Positions 32,208 to 41,753 of a stretch of 64,000 nt of DNA are shown here, one piece after another (within the stretch, counting starts at the first letter, position 1; every line of letters starts with the position of its first letter). The position numbers and the translations under genes are program-made. The DNA comes from CBDUXP01 sp965371225 [NCBI: uncultured bacterium] (GTDB taxonomy: Bacteria; Abyssobacteria; SURF-5; CBDUXP01), in NCBI GenBank assembly GCA_965371225.1, contig CBDUXP010000002.1, forward strand, positions 1 to 64,000, written 5' to 3'. The notes under the pieces were generated by a model that ran no database searches, had not been told where the DNA came from, and worked only from the letters and a program-made list of their open reading frames with translations.

Positions 32208-34586
32208 ATGCCTGCGCTCAAGGAGCTTGCGGCCGGCCGGTGGTCGCGGTGGCTGCTGTGGCTGCTGACGCCGGCGGGGGTGGTGCTATTCATGGCATCG
32301 CCCGTCCTGCGCGGCCACGTGCCGTTTCCCACCGACTTGTTGGCGCGCACGCCGCCGTGGGCCTGGACGGCGTCCCCGCCCGCAACCGCGCCCGACCTGA
32401 CGCGCATCGACAGCCTCATTCAGTACGCGGCCGCGAGCCTGCCGTACGCCGCGGGTCTGCACGCCGGCCGCATCGACCTGTGGGATCCGTACATCTTCGC
32501 CGGCTACCCGCAGTACGCCGGCACGGCGTCGCTCGTGGCACCGTTCTTTCCGACCACGCTCCTCTTCGGCCGCCTGTTTCCGCCCACGGTCGCCATCGTG
32601 CTGCAGCCCCTCGTGCTCTTGTGGCTCATGGCGGTGACCATGGCCGGCTTTCTGCGTGCCGAAGGGCTGCGGCCGGGGGCGGCGCTCCTGGGCGGGGCTG
32701 CGTGGATCTGTGCCGTGGGCGTGCACTCGTGGTTCGCGATGCCCGTCTTCCAGCTTGGGCTGTGGGGGATTCCGGCGCTCTGCTGGTGCGGGAGCCGCTT
32801 GGTGGCGCACCCCGGTCCGCGCACGGCCATCATCCCCGCGCTTGTGCTCGGGGTTTTGTGCCTGGGGCAGACTCCGAACCCGGTGGTGTACGCGCTCACC
32901 CTCAGCGGCGCGTGGACGGTGACGAAGGTGGTGACGACGCGTTGCTCCGCACCGCACGTAGCGCGCGTCGTACGTTGGGGCGCGGCGGCCGGCGTGCTGG
33001 GCATGGCACTCGGAGCGGTCGGCTGGCTGCCCATGGCGGAGATGCTCGGCCACGTGGCTCGCTCCGTACGACTCCCCTGGTCCGTGCTGCACGAGAACCG
33101 TGCGCCGCTGGCGGCCATGATGACTTTCGCGTTGCCCGAGTACTTGGGCGGCACGTGGCCCGGCCGCTCATTGCTCGTGCAATCGTTGCCGGAGGTGGTG
33201 CATGGAATCGGCATCGTGGGTCTCGCCGGCTTGGTGGTCGCGTGGCAGCGAGAACACCGGGTGCTTGCGCGGTTTGCGTGGGGCGTCGTGCTCGTCTGTC
33301 TGCTCGGCGCCTGGGGCACGCCGGTCGCGCGCCTGCTCGCCGAGGTTCCGGGCTACGGCACGTCCATGCCCACGCGCGTGCTGCAGATGGCCGAATGGGC
33401 GCTCGCCGTGCTGTTGGCGCTCGGTGCGGACCGTTTGCTGGCGGCGCACGACCGGCGCCTGGTGGTGCGCGCCCTTGCGGGCGGCGCGGTGCTGGGAGCA
33501 CTGGCCGTGGTGGCGCTCCTCGCGGGACCGACCATCGTACGGCACCTTCCCGCGGACATGCAGCGCGGTGCGGACGCCGCAACGCTGACCCGGCACTTCG
33601 CCCTCGGCGCACCGTGGTGGCGCCCCGCGTGGCTCGGCCTGGGCCTCTTCGGTTTCGGCGGCGCGATCGCGTTCGGTCTGCGCCGGCCGGCGCTACTCGT
33701 CTCGGTGTTGGCGCTCGCGTTGCTGGCCGAGCGGCGGTGGCACGTGGCGTACGCGACGCCGTGGGCGCCGGCTGCGACCCTGTATCCGGCCGTTGCGGCG
33801 GTGCGCCCCTTGGCCGACGCGGTGCCGCCCGTGCGCGTGGTAAACCCCGCGGGCATGCCGAACGCGCTGAAGCCGCTCGCCGTGGCGTCGGCCGATGGCT
33901 ACAACCCATTCATTGTGGAGACGTACATTGCGCTGTTGGAGTTAGGCTTTCCCGAGGCGGACTTCCGGACTTACCATTACCTGCAAGTACCTCCGTACCC
34001 CAGCACCGTCTCGGACACGCTGGGAATCGCCGGCAGGTTACTGCCGCCTGGCGTGGAGCCGCCGCCGTCGTATGCGCCGCACCCGGCGGTGCGCGGAGTG
34101 AGCGTGAATCCGAACGCGTGGCCGCGCGCTCTGCTCATCCCTGAGGCAGTGGCGGTAGCGACGGACGGCGACGCGGCGGCGGCGCTGGAGGCGGACATGG
34201 GCGGGTGGCGCGACCGCGCCGTCGTGGTCGGTACGCTGCCGCCCGGCGAACGCGGCGGCCGGGGCACCGCGCGCATCACGCTCTATGCCGCCGATGAGGT
34301 CACCGTGGAGGTGGACGCGGACGACCCCAGTTGGCTGCTGTTGAGTGACCAGTACTATCCAGGCTGGGTGGCGACGGTGGACGGGGAGCCGGCGCCGATC
34401 CTGCGCGCGTACCTCGCGCTGCGTCTCGTTCCCGTGCCCGCCGGCCGACACACGATTGCATTCCGCTTCCGGCCGCCGATCCTGCGTGTGGCACTGGGCC
34501 TGTGCGCTGTCGGCCTTCTGGGCCTGTGTGTTGTGGCACTCACCGCGCGCCGAACGGTCGTCCGGAACGGGGCGGCTGCGGCGTGA
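32208..34586 (+). CDS. YfhO-family membrane protein
   Basis: 792 aa. It opens with a membrane segment and an extracytoplasmic loop PFPTDLLARTPPW. LWDPYIFAGYPQYAGTASL (YfhO/DUF6044-type motif near 87-105) follows, then about a dozen membrane spans, then a C-terminal extracytoplasmic beta-rich domain ending VDADDPSWLLLSDQYYPGWVATVDG, the hallmark C-terminal signature. Characterised YfhO proteins assist glycosylation of lipoteichoic acid in Firmicutes; the role here is inferred. It overlaps the next gene by 1 nt (TGATG). Confidence 0.85.
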   Translation: MPALKELAAGRWSRWLLWLLTPAGVVLFMASPVLRGHVPFPTDLLARTPPWAWTASPPATAPDLTRIDSLIQYAAASLPYAAGLHAGRIDLWDPYIFAGYPQYAGTASLVAPFFPTTLLFGRLFPPTVAIVLQPLVLLWLMAVTMAGFLRAEGLRPGAALLGGAAWICAVGVHSWFAMPVFQLGLWGIPALCWCGSRLVAHPGPRTAIIPALVLGVLCLGQTPNPVVYALTLSGAWTVTKVVTTRCSAPHVARVVRWGAAAGVLGMALGAVGWLPMAEMLGHVARSVRLPWSVLHENRAPLAAMMTFALPEYLGGTWPGRSLLVQSLPEVVHGIGIVGLAGLVVAWQREHRVLARFAWGVVLVCLLGAWGTPVARLLAEVPGYGTSMPTRVLQMAEWALAVLLALGADRLLAAHDRRLVVRALAGGAVLGALAVVALLAGPTIVRHLPADMQRGADAATLTRHFALGAPWWRPAWLGLGLFGFGGAIAFGLRRPALLVSVLALALLAERRWHVAYATPWAPAATLYPAVAAVRPLADAVPPVRVVNPAGMPNALKPLAVASADGYNPFIVETYIALLELGFPEADFRTYHYLQVPPYPSTVSDTLGIAGRLLPPGVEPPPSYAPHPAVRGVSVNPNAWPRALLIPEAVAVATDGDAAAALEADMGGWRDRAVVVGTLPPGERGGRGTARITLYAADEVTVEVDADDPSWLLLSDQYYPGWVATVDGEPAPILRAYLALRLVPVPAGRHTIAFRFRPPILRVALGLCAVGLLGLCVVALTARRTVVRNGAAAA

Positions 34587-36334
34587 TGCCAGACCCCACG
34601 GTGGGCCGCGAGACGGCCGCGCCCGAACCCGACTCCGGCGTCCGGGTGCCCCCTCGCGAACGGCGGGCGTTTCTGGCCCTCTGGCTGGTGGTGACCGTGC
34701 TCCTCCTCACCCGCTTGGGCGACATGGCCCTTTGGCAGGACGAAGGCCAAGTGGCGTTCCTCGGCAAGACGACGCTGGCGCACGGCGTGCCCGTCGCGTG
34801 GGACGGGCGCAACTTGAAAAACGACCAGGCGTATGGGCACCTGTTCCGCGAGTCCGACCTGGTGTGGGTCACGCACACGTGGTTGCCCATGTATCTGGCC
34901 GCGGCGGGCACGGCGCTTGGGGGCGTCCGGACCTGGGCCGTGCGGCTGCCGTTCGTGCTCTGGGCGGTCGCGGCCGTACCGCTCCTTTTTCTGGCGGTTC
35001 GCCGAATTACTGGTCGCCCGCGCCTCGCCTGGCTCGCCGTCCTGGTGATGGTGACGAATGCGCCGTTCTATCTCTATGCGCGCCAGGCCAACTACTATCC
35101 GGCGATGTACGTGGCCGGCATCGCGCTATGGTGGGCACTGCTGCGGCTGGGGACACATCCGCGCGCGTGGATCGTCTGGGGGGCGGCCGCAGCCGTGGCC
35201 TACCACAGCAATGGTTTGGTGTTCTTCGTGTTGTACGTCGCCCTGTTCGTGGCGCTGCTCGTCTCGCGGCCAGGCAGGGCCCAGTGGATTGCGTTCGCGA
35301 AGGCCTGCGCGCTGACGGCGGCGCTGACTCTGCCGTTCTTCCTGTTCGCGGGCGTGGCCGCCCGTCGCGGCGATCTGACGCTGCGGTATCCCGGACATCC
35401 CGAGTACGGCCCATTCCTCTTTCGCGCATTTGCCGAGAACGGGTTGGCTATCGTGCCGTGGGTGCTGACCCCCCTGGCTCTGCTCCGGCATCCCGGGGCC
35501 GCCCCGCCGGCCCGCCCCGGAGGGTGGTCCCCGCCGCCGTTCCGCGCCGCCGTGGTACTGGTGGTCGTGTTCGCGTTGCTGTTTCCAGTGGTGAGCCCAT
35601 GGGCCTTTCAGAGGTACTACTGCGTACTCTTTCCCCTGGGGTACGTATTAGTGGCGGCCGGCATGGATGCGGTGTGGGCGCGGCGGTGGTGGGCGGGCGC
35701 GCTGTTATTCGCGGTGCACGCGCTGACCAGCACCGGGTTCGCGCTCACGTGGGTGCCGTTGAAGGCGTGGGCGGTGGCGCGCGCCGACGCGCCCCAGTAC
35801 ACGACGCTGCTGGCCCGCACCCAAGCCGGCCTCGGCCCGCGACTGCGGGTGACGGACATGGCGCGGTATCTGGGGGAACTCACGCACGAGTTTTCCGGCC
35901 CTGTCGAGCGCTTGGTCGAGTACCTGCAAACGCATGCGGAGCCGGACGATCTCGTGCTCATCAGCTACCCCCATGAGTCGTTAGCGTTTTATACCAATCT
36001 CCGGCTGTGCAACCGCCTGCATCCGGACGATCCGCTTGCGGCGCGGTTCCCCAGCTACATCAGCAACGCGCAGTGGCCCGACTGGGTGATCCACCGCGCG
36101 CAGTACCCGAATCTCGTGTTCGACTACGAGCGGTTCGTGGCGGAGCAAGCGCCGTATTACGAACGCATCGAGCTGGACGCGGTGGACACGGCGTGGGAGA
36201 ACCGCCCCCAGCCAGACGTGCACCGGTACCGGACGGCGCGTGAAGGGCCCCCGCTGGTGGTCTGGCGCCGCCGGTCCGACGCGCCGGTCGACCCCTGGCA
36301 TGCGGCCCGTGCTCCAGAATCCGGCGGCGGGTAA
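34586..36334 (+). CDS. GT39-like membrane glycosyltransferase
   Basis: 582 aa, about eleven membrane spans. WQDEGQVAFLGKTT near 47-60 supplies the acidic loop residues typical of GT-C/PMT enzymes (the DE pair). FYLYARQANYYP near 155-166 matches the ARxANYYP-like segment. A soluble tail from about 410 (LVEYLQTHAEPDDLVLISYPHESLAFY) is extracytoplasmic. The start ATG overlaps the YfhO stop, so expression is coupled. Donor and acceptor are unknown. Confidence 0.78.
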   Translation: MPDPTVGRETAAPEPDSGVRVPPRERRAFLALWLVVTVLLLTRLGDMALWQDEGQVAFLGKTTLAHGVPVAWDGRNLKNDQAYGHLFRESDLVWVTHTWLPMYLAAAGTALGGVRTWAVRLPFVLWAVAAVPLLFLAVRRITGRPRLAWLAVLVMVTNAPFYLYARQANYYPAMYVAGIALWWALLRLGTHPRAWIVWGAAAAVAYHSNGLVFFVLYVALFVALLVSRPGRAQWIAFAKACALTAALTLPFFLFAGVAARRGDLTLRYPGHPEYGPFLFRAFAENGLAIVPWVLTPLALLRHPGAAPPARPGGWSPPPFRAAVVLVVVFALLFPVVSPWAFQRYYCVLFPLGYVLVAAGMDAVWARRWWAGALLFAVHALTSTGFALTWVPLKAWAVARADAPQYTTLLARTQAGLGPRLRVTDMARYLGELTHEFSGPVERLVEYLQTHAEPDDLVLISYPHESLAFYTNLRLCNRLHPDDPLAARFPSYISNAQWPDWVIHRAQYPNLVFDYERFVAEQAPYYERIELDAVDTAWENRPQPDVHRYRTAREGPPLVVWRRRSDAPVDPWHAARAPESGGG

Positions 36335-36347
36335 GCGCGCGGTCCAG

Positions 36348-38618
36348 CTACGCGTCGCGCCGCGTGCGCATCGTCGGCGCGCCCAGGCAAATCACCGCCA
36401 AGAGCAGCCCCACGGCGGACGCGATGGCCCCCAGTCGTACGGTGGGTGACCGGTAACGGAAACGCACCACGTGCTCGCCGGCGGGGACGGGCACGGCGCG
36501 AAACACGCCGTTGGCCACGTGAATGGGCGTGCGGGTTCCGCCGACGGTCGCCTGCCAACCCGGATACCACGCGTCGGTGAGCACCAGCCAGCCAGCCTCT
36601 GACCCGGCCACCCGCAGCTCGACGGCCGCCGCGTCGTCCCGCACGAACGACACGTCCGCGTCGGCCACTGCGTCTGCACCGGATGTGGCCACCGCGGGGG
36701 GCGGTTCGAGCAGCACGGTAGTACGTGGGTCAAAGCTGTCGGCCGCGAGGGCGGTCCACACGGTGCCGTCCGTGGGCACTCCCCGCGCGTGCGGCACCCA
36801 GTACGCCCGCGGCAGAGCGTGGGGGTTGTAGAGCAGGTGCGCAGTCCCGACGCGCACCCGCTGCAGGTCCAGCCGCGCTTCGAGCCATTCACCGCGCGCG
36901 TCGCTGTCCGCGCCCCGGTCCACCACGATCCAGCGCACGCTCCAGCGGTGCAGCCACTCCGGATGTTCCGCCGCGGGTGTCAGCTCGAGCCCGCCGACGA
37001 ACGGGAGCGGACTCGTGTGGGGGCGCCCGGACTCCAGATGCGCGAAGGCGAGGCCCACCCGCTGCAACGGCAGCGATTCGTACCCCGTCAGCTGCCGCAG
37101 CCCCACGCGCATGCCCCAGTTCGCCGGATACGACCACGTGCGCCAGTCGCCGTCCGGGCGGTACACGTGCAGGCGATCATGCCCGAGTTGTTCGTGCAGG
37201 AACGCCCGCACCTCCTCGTGCTCGGGAAACGGTGGCGGCCCGTGCCATGGCAAGTACGGGCTGCGCGGGTTCATCGCGATCCCATGCCACGCGGTGAGCG
37301 TACAGGCCGCGACGACCGCAGCCGCCCCGGCGCGCGGGCGCAGCAGCCAGACGAGCGCGCACGCGAGGCTGAGTGCGCCGAACAGCCAGTCGCCCGACAC
37401 CACCGCGAGGCCGACGCCGGCCGCCAACGTGAGCGCGAGCTGCGGGCGGCGCAGGCTAGCGGCCGTCTCCCGGCGCAGCAGGGCGGTGGCCCCGGTGGAC
37501 ACGAGGACCCCGACCGCGCAGGCGGTGATCACCAGCAGCCGCACCGGCACGCGAAATACCGCCCCGGTCGGCAGCGCGAAGTACACCCGGTAGAGCGGGG
37601 TATCGAAACCCGCCGCCAGGACCGCCGCGAGCGCGCCCGCCAGGACCCAGAAAAGCACGCGGCCTCGGGGGGGGCCGGCCCAGACCGCGGCGAGGGCGAC
37701 CAACCACGCGAGTGCAAGCGGCTGCACGATGAGCGGCGCGTATGCGGAACTCACCCGGCCGAGGAGTCCGAACAGGATCTCCCGCCCGGGTACGTGCCCC
37801 AGGCTCTGGACCGCCGCCGGGTCCAGGGCCCCCGCGGGCCGGGCGCTGTGGAGCGCCAGCTCGACCAGCGGCGCGAGCTGGATGGCGGCGCACAGGAGCG
37901 GCCACGCGAGCAGCCCGGTGCCGAGCCACCCGGCGCGCCGGCGCGACTGTGGATCGCGCGTCTGCCACCACCGCACCAGCGCGTACGGCGCGAGCACGTA
38001 ATACAGGTACACGGCCCCCTGGATGTACCCGGCGAGCAGGAGGCACGTGCAGGCGAGTGCCAGCCACGCCGCGCGCCGCGCCTCGGGACGGGCCGCCACG
38101 GCGTCGATGCCCGCGCACACCCACGGCAGCCACACGCCCCCGAGCAACACGTGCGGCCACTGCAAGGTGCGCACGCCCACCACCGCGAAGGCAAACGTCA
38201 GGGCGCCGAGCGCCCGCGCGGCGGGTGGGTGCCCCCACTGCCGGAGCCAGACCCACATGCCCAGCGCGGCCCACAGCACGTGCAGGGCCATGACGACGCC
38301 GAGCGCGCGGCCGGCCGGCAGGAACCAGTGCGGAAAGTTCCCAGGATAGAGCGCCGCGGCTTGGTGCGTGGCGAGGAAGGGTTGGCCGCCCAGGATGTAC
38401 GGGTTCCACGTGGGCAGCCGGGCGCTGCGGAGCGCATCGAACGCGAACGCGCGCACGGGCAGGTGGTACATGAAGGCGTCCGAGTTGCCACTCACCAGGG
38501 CGCGCGCTTGGCCCTGAGGCCAGAAGCGCACGGCCACGAAGAGGAGCACGGCTGCGACCACGAGGCTGAGCCACAGCGAGTGGCGCCGCGCGGTGGATTC
38601 GGGTGGTGCCGGCGTCAT
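36348..38618 (-). CDS. Second YfhO-family membrane protein
   Basis: About 756 aa, paralogous in plan to the protein at 32208. LPTWNPYILGGQPFLATHQAA near 65-85 is the YfhO motif. Roughly a dozen membrane spans follow, then a C-terminal beta domain with GWLVLTDAWYPGWQATVGG. It is convergent with the GT39-like gene, 13 nt apart at the stops. Two methionines (38627 and 38618) are possible starts. Two YfhO proteins around GT-C enzymes suggest a small cell-surface glycosylation cluster. Confidence 0.85.
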   Translation of the reverse strand: MTPAPPESTARRHSLWLSLVVAAVLLFVAVRFWPQGQARALVSGNSDAFMYHLPVRAFAFDALRSARLPTWNPYILGGQPFLATHQAAALYPGNFPHWFLPAGRALGVVMALHVLWAALGMWVWLRQWGHPPAARALGALTFAFAVVGVRTLQWPHVLLGGVWLPWVCAGIDAVAARPEARRAAWLALACTCLLLAGYIQGAVYLYYVLAPYALVRWWQTRDPQSRRRAGWLGTGLLAWPLLCAAIQLAPLVELALHSARPAGALDPAAVQSLGHVPGREILFGLLGRVSSAYAPLIVQPLALAWLVALAAVWAGPPRGRVLFWVLAGALAAVLAAGFDTPLYRVYFALPTGAVFRVPVRLLVITACAVGVLVSTGATALLRRETAASLRRPQLALTLAAGVGLAVVSGDWLFGALSLACALVWLLRPRAGAAAVVAACTLTAWHGIAMNPRSPYLPWHGPPPFPEHEEVRAFLHEQLGHDRLHVYRPDGDWRTWSYPANWGMRVGLRQLTGYESLPLQRVGLAFAHLESGRPHTSPLPFVGGLELTPAAEHPEWLHRWSVRWIVVDRGADSDARGEWLEARLDLQRVRVGTAHLLYNPHALPRAYWVPHARGVPTDGTVWTALAADSFDPRTTVLLEPPPAVATSGADAVADADVSFVRDDAAAVELRVAGSEAGWLVLTDAWYPGWQATVGGTRTPIHVANGVFRAVPVPAGEHVVRFRYRSPTVRLGAIASAVGLLLAVICLGAPTMRTRRDA

Positions 38619-38672
38619 GGGCGGCACGCGGCGTGCGCCATCACCGCCGCCACGCTTCCCCCGGGCCGCCGG

Positions 38673-39179
38673 TCACTGCGCGTGCGTCTGCCCGGCGGCG
38701 GGCCGGATGCGGACGAGCGGACGGGGGATGACCCAGCGGCGCAGGAACGACTGCAGCAGGGGCCGGAGCACGGTGCGCAGGACGGCGTGGATAGGGAGAA
38801 ACGGCGCCGGGGGAAAGAACGGGTGCGCCGTCACCACCGCTTGCTTCGCCGCCACGTCCTCGACCACCTCCGCAACGCCGTCCACCACCCAGCCGGCGCA
38901 CGTGACGCGCACGTGCGGATCCTTGCGGATGTTCCGAATCCAGTTCGACCGCCACCCGTACGTGGAAATGACGATGAGTTCCTCCGCCGTCCGCTCGCAG
39001 GGCAGGAGTACTTCCCGATCCAGCCCGGTGGTGCGCCCGCGGGTGGTCAGCAAGACCCAGCCGGGGGCGTGCGTGAAGTAGCCGCGGCACACGCGGGTGA
39101 GCCGCGCTTGCAGGCGGCGCAGCCGGCGGGGGATGATGTGGAGGCGTTCGGCGAACGGTTCCGGCTGCGGTGGGCTCAT
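38673..39179 (-). CDS. Deazaflavin-dependent nitroreductase-family protein
   Basis: 168 aa split-beta-barrel protein. LLTTRGRTTGLDREVLLPC near 45-63, VISTYGWRSNWIRNIRKDPHVRV near 75-97 and a following VEDV strand fit the Ddn/F420H2-dependent (DUF385) family seen in Mycobacterium and uncultured phyla. Whether F420 is the cofactor here is not shown. Start at ATG 39179 (MSPPQP). Confidence 0.85.
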   Translation of the reverse strand: MSPPQPEPFAERLHIIPRRLRRLQARLTRVCRGYFTHAPGWVLLTTRGRTTGLDREVLLPCERTAEELIVISTYGWRSNWIRNIRKDPHVRVTCAGWVVDGVAEVVEDVAAKQAVVTAHPFFPPAPFLPIHAVLRTVLRPLLQSFLRRWVIPRPLVRIRPAAGQTHAQ

Positions 39180-39232
39180 GAGCCAATTCTCGCCTCCCGC
39201 GTGCGTGGCGCGCAAGGGGGGACGCGCGCGGG

Positions 39233-39607
39233 TCAGTCCGCTTGCATCTGACGGGTCCAGGTGGCCATGTCGAAATAGTCCCGCCACGCCGTGATGCGGC
39301 CGTCCTGGAACTCGAACACCCCCATCACTGGCAGGGTGACCTGCTTCCCGTTCATCGTAAAGCGGTCCACCCGTTCGGTGAGGACCGCGTTCCCCACCTG
39401 CGCGATGTTGCGCATCTGCCAGTCCACATCACTGGCGGGCTTGAGGAAAAAGTCGAGCGCCTCGCGAATGGCCGTGGGGCCGGTCACCGGCTCCAGCGGC
39501 ATGTTGTGGTACACCGCATCCCCCGTGAAGAATTTCACGGCGGTGTTCGAATCGCGGTTGCAGATGGCCCCGATGAATTCCATAATTACTTCGATCTCGC
39601 GACTCAT
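39233..39607 (-). CDS. NTF2-fold protein, limonene-1,2-epoxide hydrolase-like
   Basis: 124 aa. MGVFEFQDGRITAWRDYFD near the C-terminus is the strand carrying the catalytic Arg-Asp pair in limonene-epoxide hydrolases. VYHNMPLEPVTGPTAIREAL in the middle fits the same family. Start at the ATG before SREIEVI; upstream residues of the open frame look non-coding. A SnoaL-like isomerase role cannot be excluded. Confidence 0.82.
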   Translation of the reverse strand: MSREIEVIMEFIGAICNRDSNTAVKFFTGDAVYHNMPLEPVTGPTAIREALDFFLKPASDVDWQMRNIAQVGNAVLTERVDRFTMNGKQVTLPVMGVFEFQDGRITAWRDYFDMATWTRQMQAD

Positions 39608-39768
39608 GATGGCGTTCACGTCCTTCCCGGGCCCGACCACCGGCGCCCGCAGCGGCATCAATATACGCGATGCTGGGCGGAAGTGGCCGAACCGACACAG
39701 GTGTGCCAATTCGCCCATGGTATGCTAGTGACTGGGAGGTTGGGGGGCCGGACAGGCACTGAGAACGG

Positions 39769-40179
39769 ATGGGGGCACAGATGATGGAGAAAGAGACCCG
39801 AAGACCCGCCTCCTCGGTGGCCGATGCGCTTTGGCGACTCTACAAGCTGGACCGGAGCGCGGGGCAGCCGGCGGCAAAGTCCTCGAGTCCGGAACGGGCG
39901 CAATTGGCCCAACAGGTGGGCGGCAAGCTGATGACCCGCTACCAATACAATCGGGACATCAAGCGTGAGCCGGTGACGCAACTCCGGGATTCGGTGTGTC
40001 CCGAGTGCGGGACGCATTACCCGCCCAGCCACACCATGGCGAAGCTGACCGGGAGCGGCGAGGTCCGCGGCTGCTATATCTGCGGCCGCCTGGTCACGTT
40101 CGTCATGAACCCGGTCAATATAGTCGGGAACCTGGCGGGTGGCGACGGCCACGGCCCCGGCCCGACCTACATCGTTTAA
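39769..40179 (+). CDS. Hypothetical zinc-ribbon protein
   Basis: 136 aa (132 if it starts at ATG 39781, where GGGGG lies 5 nt upstream). The N-terminal half is charged and probably helical. CPECG near residue 79 and CYICG near 103 form a CxxC...CxxC zinc ribbon. A Gly-rich tail follows. No family name. Confidence 0.65.
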   Translation: MGAQMMEKETRRPASSVADALWRLYKLDRSAGQPAAKSSSPERAQLAQQVGGKLMTRYQYNRDIKREPVTQLRDSVCPECGTHYPPSHTMAKLTGSGEVRGCYICGRLVTFVMNPVNIVGNLAGGDGHGPGPTYIV

Positions 40180-40212
40180 GCTGCGCCGCCCGACCCGGTC
40201 ATGCCCGGCGCT

Positions 40213-40278
40213 CGCCTTGGGCTCGGGCCGGTGGATCATGGCGCGGTCCATACCCGGCGTGGGCGGCAGGGCCACGTG
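40213..40278. repeat. Detached copy of the alpha/beta-hydrolase 3' end
   Basis: 66 bp matching 43613-43678 in 63 positions. Read on the minus strand it encodes the same LPPTPGMDRAMIHRPEPKA tail as the hydrolase at 43610, without the rest of that gene. It lies 24 bp beyond the GGDEF gene stop, so the two copies bracket the histidine kinase/GGDEF pair. Confidence 0.8.
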
Positions 40279-40301
40279 TTCCCGCAGCTTGGACTCTTCC
40301 C

Positions 40302-41753
40302 TTACACGCCGTCCGCCTGCCAGACCACGCAGCGATTGCGCCCCTGCTGCTTCGCGGCATAGAGCGCCTCATCCGCGCGCGCCAACAGCGTCTGCCGATC
40401 GGGCCCGTCCCAGGTCGGCGTGTACACCGCGGCGCCGAAACTGGCGGTCACGCTGCCCGCCACGCTGTCCGGATGCTCGATCCGGAGATCCTCGATCCGT
40501 CCGCGAAAGCGATCGCAGGTGGCCAGAAGATGGGCGGGGGACGCTTCGGCCAGCAACAGGACAAACTCCTCGCCACCGTAGCGGAACACTTCGTCGGAGT
40601 CCCGACAGGCGTGGCGCAGGGCCTCGGCGATCGCCACGAGCACCCGGTCGCCCGCCGGATGGCCGAAGCGGTCGTTGTACTGTTTGAAGCTGTCCACGTC
40701 CGCCATGACGATAGTGTACGTGCGGCCGTGCCGCGCGGCGAGGCTGTGCACCCGGCGAATGGCCTGGTCGAAGGCGCGGCGGTTGCCGATGTGCAGGAGC
40801 GGATCCTCTAAGGCCAAGCGGGCCGACTGTTCGCGCTCGGATTCCGCCCGTCGCATGGCCAGGACGCGCTGGATCGTATCCCGGAGGACCGCGGGGGAGA
40901 GCTCGTCCTTGATGAGGTAGTCGTCGCTCCCGGCGCGCAGGGCGTCGGCCGCCACGCGCTCCCCACCCCGGCCGGTGAGCAAGATGATCCCCCCCGCATG
41001 CCCACAGCCCCGGGCCGCCTGCAGGAGTTCGAGCCCCGTGTGGCCTCCCAGTTGGTAATCGATGAACGTGATATCGGCGGTCGCCGCCGTGAGCTGCGCT
41101 TTGCCCTGCTCCGCATCGTGGCAAGCGGTGAGCTCCGCATTCCACTCGGGCATGTCTGCCAACATGCGCCGGAGGATCTCGATGTCGCCGGGGTCGTCGT
41201 CGATTACGAGAACCGTCAAACGCTCCGTTGACTTGTTCGACCGGGCGTTAGGCGCGGTCGCACCAGACGGCGCCGCCGGGGCGGGGCTGGACGGACCCGG
41301 GGGCGAGGTTAGCGCCGGTGCGGCGAAGATGTCCTCCTCGATCCGGCGGACGACCTTGGCGAACTCTTCCATGGTAGACGGTTTCGTGACGTAAGACCGC
41401 ACTCCGAGCGCCCGCGCGCTGGCGATGTCATCCGGGCGGTCCGAGGTGGTCAGGACCACCACGGGGATGCTCTGCAGGTCGGGATCCTGCTGAAGGGTCT
41501 CCAGGCAGGTGCGCCCGTCCACCTTCGGCATGTTCAAGTCCAGAAGAATGAGGTCCGGCCGGGGACTGGAAGCCGGATCCGCGTACGCGCCCCGGCGGTA
41601 CAGGTAATTCAGCGCTTCCTCGCCGTCATTGACGATGTGCAGTTCGTGGAGCATCCGGCCTTCGGCCAGCGCGCGCCGTGTGATGACCTGATCGCCTGGG
41701 TCATCTTCGGCCAGCAGGATCACCACGGGCGACCGAGTGTCGGATGCAGTCAC
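40302..41753 (-). CDS. Double-receiver diguanylate cyclase
   Basis: 483 aa. Receiver 1 (about 8-130) has phospho-acceptor Asp in LILLDLNMPK and Lys in VTKPS. Receiver 2 (about 178-295) has DITFIDYQLGG. The GGDEF domain (about 320-483) has the active site RYGGEEF and an inhibitory RxxD site (RDSD) five residues before it. It makes cyclic-di-GMP when activated. A GTGA overlap of 4 nt links it to the histidine kinase upstream, its probable phosphodonor. Confidence 0.92.
   Translation of the reverse strand: MTASDTRSPVVILLAEDDPGDQVITRRALAEGRMLHELHIVNDGEEALNYLYRRGAYADPASSPRPDLILLDLNMPKVDGRTCLETLQQDPDLQSIPVVVLTTSDRPDDIASARALGVRSYVTKPSTMEEFAKVVRRIEEDIFAAPALTSPPGPSSPAPAAPSGATAPNARSNKSTERLTVLVIDDDPGDIEILRRMLADMPEWNAELTACHDAEQGKAQLTAATADITFIDYQLGGHTGLELLQAARGCGHAGGIILLTGRGGERVAADALRAGSDDYLIKDELSPAVLRDTIQRVLAMRRAESEREQSARLALEDPLLHIGNRRAFDQAIRRVHSLAARHGRTYTIVMADVDSFKQYNDRFGHPAGDRVLVAIAEALRHACRDSDEVFRYGGEEFVLLLAEASPAHLLATCDRFRGRIEDLRIEHPDSVAGSVTASFGAAVYTPTWDGPDRQTLLARADEALYAAKQQGRNRCVVWQADGV

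Noticed and set aside
32003-34144. A 713-aa plus-strand frame overlapping the first YfhO gene
   Set aside because: Low-complexity Arg/Ala composition; the overlapping frame contains the full YfhO domain order.
36789-39251. An 820-aa plus-strand frame opposite the second YfhO gene
   Set aside because: Composition is Arg/Gln/His/Pro-rich with no domain; it covers several clear minus-strand genes.
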